Assembly: GCA_964514305.1 (NCBI GenBank)
Contig: CAZEQD010000003.1
Span: forward strand, 22,474-86,473
From: CAZEQD01 sp964514305
GTDB lineage: Bacteria; Acidobacteriota; Aminicenantia; Aminicenantales; Aminicenantaceae
Direction: 5' to 3'
Length of the DNA: 64,000 bases
A program made the translations under genes and the position numbers. Below, one piece after another: positions 59,157 to 64,000 of this stretch. Every line of letters begins with the position of its first letter. Position 1 is the first letter of the stretch. The notes beneath the pieces are model-generated. The model made no database searches, was not told the DNA's origin, and saw only the letters and a program-made list of their open reading frames with translations.

Positions 59157-60965
59157 CTATTTCTTGATTTTTATCGGAATTACAGCTAGACCTTTGAATA
59201 CATAGGGAACGGGATATTGATATTCTTTTAGAGTAGATTTGGTTAGTTCAGTGGGAGAGGAAGCTGCAGCCCGAGGGGAAGAAAACATGAATTTCATGGT
59301 CGGAGGTAAATTGGGCATTTCCTCCCCTTTAAGGAAAAGCCCTGGCTTAGAAGCAATTATTTTAAAATAGATACGATTGTTCTTCCGCAGATTACTTAAG
59401 ATTCTTATTAACTGGTTTAAACTTCTGGGAATAAATGTTTGACTTTGGTATTGGTTAAGTTCAATCTGATGCATTGAAGCAACATCAGCAATAACCAGAT
59501 CAAATACCGATCCGGCGGGCAGATGAGGAACAGGCAGACCAACTTCTTGAATAATGCTCTTGCCTCTAAAGGTCCGGGAATAAATCTTGACATGGATTCT
59601 CTCACCACGGAAAGCTTCATATTTATCAAGCCATACTTTCTCCAAATAAGCTAGCTTTACTTCCTCAGAAGAGCGGATATTAAGGTCAATGCGGTGAATG
59701 CTTAGTTTTTCAAATTCATTGTTGGTTAAAAAATAGACAACAGCAGTCATAAGATTGGACAAGCTGGTGATGGAAGAATCAAAATTGCCAGAGTATAAAT
59801 CCTCTATATGGACACTCATTCCATTATCTAAATAAATATTCCCTTCAGCTTCAAGAGAGAGATCTCCAGTGGATCTCTCTTCCACTGCTAATAAATTAGC
59901 CAGCGAGAAATTAATCAGAAAAGGAGTAAGTATTTTATCTTCGACAACTTTGATCTTAAAATCTCTTATTTGGCCTTTATCATTTAATATTTTAACATTT
60001 AAAGGAACAAGGCGAGGAATCTTGCCTACTTCGCCAAAAAGGCCAGAAGTCCTATCTTGGCTGAAACGGCCTACGATACCTTCTGGCACGGCCAGTTTAA
60101 AAGATGTAGAAAAACTGGGAACAATCGTAATCACTTTAGCTTTTGTCATGGCATAATCAACAGAACCCAGATTGTAAACCGGATGGCCAAAGGCTAAAAT
60201 TTTATTGCCATCAACGTAAGTAACTGTCCCGACAGCAGCCATGCTTAAATCACCGCTAATTAGCTGCACGCCAACAGGATCACCTTCAGCCAGTTTTAGC
60301 AGGGGAGGATTAATTTTCTCAGTGTTTTGACCAACAGGACCAGCCATTACCGGTTTAAATCCCAAACGAGAAAAAAATGACTTTGCTTTCTCCACCACTC
60401 TTGAAGAAAATCCATTTAGGACAAGAGGAATATTAAGAGGCCTAAAGGATTGCCCTTCAGCCAACAAAGAAGACTTTGATTCAAAAAATCCTTTATTCAT
60501 CTCAAAAAGTTCCTGTAAGCTTAGATACTTTTTAATAGTTTGGCGAGGAGTAAAAGAAGATCTTGGTCCTTCTTCTCTTGATGAAGCAATCATTTCCCCT
60601 ATGGGAGTAATGCCAGCGATAGCTTCCTTGGCATAAGGAAAACTGTAAGCAATAGCTCCTACCAGCCGCCCATCAATATAAACAGGGCTGCCGCTCATTC
60701 CCTGCATAACTCCAGCTTTATCTAACATTTTCCCTTTAAGTTTGGCTAAAATAATGTTTCTTTTAGGTTGGACGTTGCGGAGAATACCTAATATTTCTAC
60801 ATCAAATTCTTCGATTTTATTTTGCTCAAATACACTTTTGCCTATCCCTTTCATCCCAGCTTTTACTTCATTTAAAGGTAAAACAGAAGTGCTCTTGGCT
60901 ATCCCAGCAACAATAACTAAACTCAGGAATAAGCCAAAAAGTATTTTTATATATCTTTTTTCCAT
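59157..60965 (-). CDS. Secreted S55-family (SpoIVB-type) serine peptidase-like protein
   Basis: A 602-residue exported protein with a signal peptide (about 7-25). The SpoIVB peptidase S55 motif is visible: KAGVMQGMSGSPVYIDGRLVGAIAYSF with the candidate Ser nucleophile in MSGSPV, and PLNEVKAGMKGIGKSVF at the N-terminus; SFGHPVYNLG in the middle is family-typical. S55 peptidases cut SpoIVFA in spore formers, where they release the sigma-K protease. This diderm shows no sporulation genes here, so a regulatory cut of an outer or inner membrane protein is more likely. A propeller protein follows it, possibly a partner. Confidence 0.78.
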   Translation of the reverse strand: MEKRYIKILFGLFLSLVIVAGIAKSTSVLPLNEVKAGMKGIGKSVFEQNKIEEFDVEILGILRNVQPKRNIILAKLKGKMLDKAGVMQGMSGSPVYIDGRLVGAIAYSFPYAKEAIAGITPIGEMIASSREEGPRSSFTPRQTIKKYLSLQELFEMNKGFFESKSSLLAEGQSFRPLNIPLVLNGFSSRVVEKAKSFFSRLGFKPVMAGPVGQNTEKINPPLLKLAEGDPVGVQLISGDLSMAAVGTVTYVDGNKILAFGHPVYNLGSVDYAMTKAKVITIVPSFSTSFKLAVPEGIVGRFSQDRTSGLFGEVGKIPRLVPLNVKILNDKGQIRDFKIKVVEDKILTPFLINFSLANLLAVEERSTGDLSLEAEGNIYLDNGMSVHIEDLYSGNFDSSITSLSNLMTAVVYFLTNNEFEKLSIHRIDLNIRSSEEVKLAYLEKVWLDKYEAFRGERIHVKIYSRTFRGKSIIQEVGLPVPHLPAGSVFDLVIADVASMHQIELNQYQSQTFIPRSLNQLIRILSNLRKNNRIYFKIIASKPGLFLKGEEMPNLPPTMKFMFSSPRAAASSPTELTKSTLKEYQYPVPYVFKGLAVIPIKIKK

Positions 60966-60974
60966 GATTTTGGT

Positions 60975-62159
60975 TTAATTTATTATCCCTAACTGCTGCC
61001 CACACTTTTTAAAAGTTTCCAAAACAATATCAAGCTCCTCATCAGTATGAGTAGCTGAATAACTAGTTCTTATTAAAGCTTGATCCTTGGGCACCGCAGG
61101 ATAGATGACTGGATTAGTAAATATCCCATTCTCCCTCAGTAATTTCCATAACATAAAAGTCAGCTCATCAGGACCGATAATCACTGGGATAATTGGAGTC
61201 TGGGTAGGACCAGTATCATAGCCCATTGCCTGAAATCCAGATTTCATTTTTTCGGTTATCTGCCACAATCTTTGTCTTCTTTCAGGCTCGGACTCAATAA
61301 TCTCCAAATTAGCTAACACAGTGGCCACAGAAGCAGGTGTTATGCTGGCACTGAAAATTAAAGAACGGGCAAAATGCTTAATATAAGAAATAACCTTTTT
61401 TTCTCCTGAAACAAAACCCCCTAAAGAAGCAAACGTTTTGCTAAAGGTGCCCATAATTAAATCTATATCCTCCTCAACGCCAAAGTGTTCAGCTGTTCCT
61501 CTCCCGTGTTTGCCCATGACTCCTATTCCATGAGCATCATCAACCATAATCTTGGCTTTATACTTTTTGGCTAACTCGACAATTCCTGGCAGATTAGCTA
61601 AATCGCCTCCCATGCTGAAAACGCCATCGACAACAATCAGCTTACCTATATTCTCATCTAATGAAGAAAGGACTCTCTCCAAATCTGCCATATTATTATG
61701 TTTAAACTTGAAAACATTAGCAAAAGATAGTCGGCAGGCATCAATTATACTGGCATGGACCATTCTATCAGTGATGATAGCATCCCCTTTCCCAGCCACT
61801 GTAGAAATAATGCCTAAGTTCGTTTGAAAGCCGGTGCTAAAAGCTAAGGCAGCCTCTTTTCCCATAAATTTAGCCAGCCTTTTTTCCAGTTCAACATGAA
61901 TATCAAGGGTACCATTTAAAAATCTGGAACCACAGGTAGCTACGCCATACCTTTCTAAGGCTTCTTCTGCAGCTTTAATGGCTCGAGGGTGGTTAACCAA
62001 ACCTAAATAATTATTAGAGCCAACCATGATCATTTCTTTACCATCAATAACAACCTTATTCGCTTTGACTTCTTGGATGGGAGTAAAATATGGATATAAT
62101 CCGCTTTTCTGGGTTTCTTCAGCTCGAGTGAAAGCATAACATTTATCAAAAATACTCAA
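60975..62159 (-). CDS. spt: Alpha-oxoamine synthase, serine-palmitoyltransferase-like
   Basis: A 394-residue PLP enzyme. Lys241 in MGTFSKTFASLGGF is the Schiff-base lysine; VDDAHGIGVMGKHGRGTAEHF and FARSLIFSASITPASVATV are present. The whole sequence resembles Bacteroidetes serine palmitoyltransferases (SGLYPYFTPIQ, GSNNYLGLVNHPRAIKAAEEALERYG, CGSRFLNGTLDIHVELE), which condense serine with palmitoyl-CoA to make 3-ketodihydrosphingosine. Kbl at 4019 is the diverged paralogue. Divergent from an epimerase-like reductase gene. An 8-amino-7-oxononanoate synthase is the main alternative. Confidence 0.8.
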   Translation of the reverse strand: MSIFDKCYAFTRAEETQKSGLYPYFTPIQEVKANKVVIDGKEMIMVGSNNYLGLVNHPRAIKAAEEALERYGVATCGSRFLNGTLDIHVELEKRLAKFMGKEAALAFSTGFQTNLGIISTVAGKGDAIITDRMVHASIIDACRLSFANVFKFKHNNMADLERVLSSLDENIGKLIVVDGVFSMGGDLANLPGIVELAKKYKAKIMVDDAHGIGVMGKHGRGTAEHFGVEEDIDLIMGTFSKTFASLGGFVSGEKKVISYIKHFARSLIFSASITPASVATVLANLEIIESEPERRQRLWQITEKMKSGFQAMGYDTGPTQTPIIPVIIGPDELTFMLWKLLRENGIFTNPVIYPAVPKDQALIRTSYSATHTDEELDIVLETFKKCGQQLGIIN

Positions 62160-62269
62160 TATCGTCTCCTTTCCTAATTATTTAAGATACTATAAATTAT
62201 TGCTTAAGCCCTTTTTCTTGGAATAATTGAAATTTGACCCCGGCCGGCAATTTTCATAAAATTCTAACC

Positions 62270-63244
62270 ATGAAAGTTTTTATTACGGGTGCTACTGGTT
62301 TTATCGGTAGTCACCTTATCGATTATTATTTATCAAATTATAAAAATATTGAAATATTCGCTCTGGTCAGAAATATTAATAACTTAAAGTGGCTTAAATC
62401 ATTAAAAATTAACTTTTTAGAAGGAAATCTCTTCTCCATACCTCCTCTTCCTTCTGATTTAAACTACATAATTCATTTAGCTGGTCTAACTCTTTCTTCT
62501 CATATGGCAAATTATTATACAGTAAATCAGCAAGGAACGGCAAGTCTTTTTCAGTCTATCTCTTCCCAGAAAATATCTCCCCAAAAGATTGTTGTCTTGA
62601 GTAGCTTAGCCGCGGCTGGTCCCTCTTTAGACTGCCAACCTATTAAAGAAAATTCCAGTCCCCAACCCATTACTCCCTATGGAATGAGTAAATTAAAAGG
62701 CGAATTTGAAGCTTTGAAATATAGAGAAATGCTGCCGTTGGTTATTCTAAGGGCAGCCGGAGTTTTTGGTCCTCGGGATAGAGATTTTCTTGCCTATTTC
62801 AAATTCATTAAAAAAGGAATTCTGCCCAGCCTATCTGAACAGAGGCAGTTAAGCCTTTGCTATGTAAAGGACTTAGTTAGAGCAATTGACCTTAGTTGTC
62901 AGAAGAATTTAGAGAGTGGTGAAATAATAAATGTGGCTGATCCTCAACCTTACCATTGGGATGAGTTTGGCCGAGCTGCTGGTGAGGCTTTGGGGAAAAA
63001 ACTAATAAAGATAAAAATTCCTCTCCCGATATTAACCTTGACCGCTTCTTTTTTAGAAATTATCGCTCACCTCCGTGGCCAACCTAGCCTTCTCAATAGA
63101 TACAGAATTAGGGATATGAAGGTTAAATGCTGGATAGCTGACGTAACAAAGGCCTGGAGTCTATTATCTTTCAAACCTAGCTATGCTTTAAAAGAAGCAA
63201 TCCAGGAAACAATTGCCTGGTATCTTAATCATAACTGGCTTTAG
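62270..63244 (+). CDS. NAD-dependent epimerase/dehydratase-family protein, possible ceramide-pathway reductase
   Basis: A roughly 324-residue extended SDR. The Rossmann motif TGATGFIGSHL begins right at the ATG at 62270; I prefer this to the longer frame starting at 62234, whose first residues (PAGNFHKILT) do not fit the family. The catalytic YGMSKLKGE (YxxxK) and LRAAGVFGPRDRD are present. It is divergent from the SPT-like gene by about 110 bp. In Caulobacter a reductase of this fold, CerR, acts after Spt in ceramide synthesis, so I infer a similar step, not proven by sequence. A sugar epimerase remains possible. Confidence 0.72.
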   Translation: MKVFITGATGFIGSHLIDYYLSNYKNIEIFALVRNINNLKWLKSLKINFLEGNLFSIPPLPSDLNYIIHLAGLTLSSHMANYYTVNQQGTASLFQSISSQKISPQKIVVLSSLAAAGPSLDCQPIKENSSPQPITPYGMSKLKGEFEALKYREMLPLVILRAAGVFGPRDRDFLAYFKFIKKGILPSLSEQRQLSLCYVKDLVRAIDLSCQKNLESGEIINVADPQPYHWDEFGRAAGEALGKKLIKIKIPLPILTLTASFLEIIAHLRGQPSLLNRYRIRDMKVKCWIADVTKAWSLLSFKPSYALKEAIQETIAWYLNHNWL

Positions 63245-63263
63245 CTGGCATCCACCTCTTATT

Positions 63264-63740
63264 CTACTTCTTCTTTATAGCCGTTTGCCTGGTATAAAAT
63301 GAAGCTTTAAACTCAGCGCTACTTTTTAAACACCAGTCTTCTTCTAAGCTACAGGCAAAATATTTGACTTTTCCTTCAAGAACATGGTTTCCTCTTTTAG
63401 CCTCTAAGCTAATGGTAAAAGGAATTTCAATCGGATCTTTAAAGTCCAGATACTCTTGGCCCTTTTTTTCCAAAGTTTTTATTTCCAAATCAGAAGCGGT
63501 AAAAAAATTCTTGGGCAAAATGACTTCCTCTGAAGGACTAAATTCTATAATAAAAGAAGGCTGAGTGCTGACAGCCAGGCCTTCCTTGACTTTTATCTTA
63601 AGAGTAATTTTAGCTGACTGGCCACGGTAAAGCCTTTTGGGGATTATCCAAGCTTCTACCTTTATAGGATTTTCTTCCCTGACTGCAGCCATAAAAATAA
63701 TAAGTATAAATCCGAAGTAAATTGATGTAAGTTTTTTCAT
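63264..63740 (-). CDS. Exported DsbD alpha-domain-like protein
   Basis: A 158-residue protein with a short signal peptide (to about residue 20) and an Ig-like domain (VEAWIIPKRLYRGQSAKITLKIKVKEGLAVSTQPSF, LEGKVKYFACSLEEDWCLKS). Cys130 and Cys137 near the C-terminus match the two redox cysteines of the DsbD alpha domain, spaced CX6C rather than CX5C in E. coli. The membrane beta and gamma domains are absent, so it would need a separate CcdA-type partner to pass electrons. Convergent with the epimerase gene across a 19-bp gap. Confidence 0.6.
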   Translation of the reverse strand: MKKLTSIYFGFILIIFMAAVREENPIKVEAWIIPKRLYRGQSAKITLKIKVKEGLAVSTQPSFIIEFSPSEEVILPKNFFTASDLEIKTLEKKGQEYLDFKDPIEIPFTISLEAKRGNHVLEGKVKYFACSLEEDWCLKSSAEFKASFYTRQTAIKKK

Positions 63741-63864
63741 TCCGTTTACGCCTTATCTCTGAAAATAAATCTTACTAACCCTCTGATTTTGAGTCAAGTT
63801 CTCAAAATCTAAATTAAAATCTTTATTTTTATTTGTCCATTGATTATAATTTATCGCAACTGAA

Positions 63865-64000
63865 ATGGACATAAGAAGTGTTATTAGCGGAACGGGCCAC
63901 TATGTCCCGCCTAGAATAGTTACCAATTACGAATTAGAAAAGACGATGAACACTTCAGATGAATGGATCCGTCAAAGATCAGGAATTAGAGAAAGACATT
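63865..64000 (+). CDS. fabH: 3-oxoacyl-ACP synthase III, N-terminal part (cut by window edge)
   Basis: The first 45 residues: MDIRSVISGTGHYVPPRIVTNYELEK then TSDEWIRQRSGIRERH, the start of a KAS III enzyme, which condenses acetyl-CoA (or a branched acyl-CoA) with malonyl-ACP. The catalytic Cys-His-Asn lies beyond the window. It is close to the SPT-like gene, so it may supply a specific acyl chain, but fabH is also an ordinary fatty-acid gene. No strong ribosome binding site is seen. Confidence 0.85.
   Translation, partial: MDIRSVISGTGHYVPPRIVTNYELEKTMNTSDEWIRQRSGIRERH

Noticed and set aside
62234..62269. Upstream start for the epimerase-like protein
   Set aside because: The Rossmann motif begins at the Met at 62270 and the preceding 12 residues are unlike family N-termini.
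1..64000. CRISPR arrays, tRNA or rRNA genes
   Set aside because: No regularly spaced direct repeats and no cloverleaf-like or rRNA-like stretch were recognised; gaps are short and mostly explained by the repeats listed.

Overview
The window is an AT-rich (roughly 38% G+C by eye), densely coded bacterial chromosome segment with about 47 genes, including two cut by the window edges, and no RNA gene that I can see. The organism is a diderm: it has LpxA, LpxI, FabZ, a Skp/OmpH chaperone, BamA, a Lol-type ABC exporter and a small outer-membrane barrel. It looks like an amino-acid-fermenting anaerobe: histidine ammonia-lyase, threonine dehydrogenase plus 2-amino-3-ketobutyrate CoA ligase, alanine dehydrogenase, NfnAB, a soluble NuoEFG-type module and a CoA-transferase. 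The gene content and low G+C would fit a lineage such as Candidatus Aminicenantota. That placement is an inference from gene content; there is no rRNA or other phylogenetic anchor here.

Layout. 1-5.2 kb: amino-acid and polyamine metabolism (hutH start, SDR-type tdh, two tandem aminopropyltransferases, kbl). 5.4-9.8 kb: NhaC antiporter, pyrE and a SpoIID/LytB-like secreted protein. 9.8-12.9 kb: an accessory patch with a sigma-54 activator whose receiver domain is degenerate, two mobile-looking inverted-repeat elements, a consensus sigma-54 promoter in front of a secreted/membrane protein of unknown function, and a tiny protein resembling only the Fis DNA-binding domain. 13-16.6 kb: secreted M14 peptidase and a LolA-like protein. 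16.8-29.3 kb (minus strand): envelope genes gfo/lpxI/lpxA/fabZ/skp/bamA/lolD/lolC, then lysS/nusB/ribH/crotonase/GNAT-like. 29.7-36.9 kb: Lon-like protease, radical SAM enzymes, a pseudouridine synthase, an outer-membrane barrel and a truncated pyruvate-kinase C-domain protein. 37-39.5 kb: two MacB-type permeases without an ATPase. 39.6-51.3 kb (minus): ald-nuoE-nuoF-nuoG-like-nfnA-nfnB-CoA-transferase-rnhC-alaX, the redox core of the window. 51.3-56.9 kb: CaCA antiporter, amidohydrolase, RNase Z-like hydrolase, GHMP kinase, EF-P. 57-61 kb: a beta-propeller secreted protein with an S55 (SpoIVB-type) peptidase. 61-64 kb: a serine-palmitoyltransferase-type synthase divergent from an NAD-dependent epimerase, suggesting bacterial sphingolipid synthesis, then a DsbD-alpha-like protein and the start of fabH.

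Non-coding structure is unusually rich. Two 129-bp elements with 27-bp perfect terminal inverted repeats are 96% identical and lie in opposite orientation 45 kb apart. A third, related element begins at the stop codon of the sigma-54 activator. A family of about 30-bp hairpins (CGGCCCGCTGAGGACAGC type) occurs seven times between genes. Degenerate TTTACT/GTAAA tracts start right at the stop codons of several genes. No CRISPR array, prophage, intact transposase or tRNA was seen.
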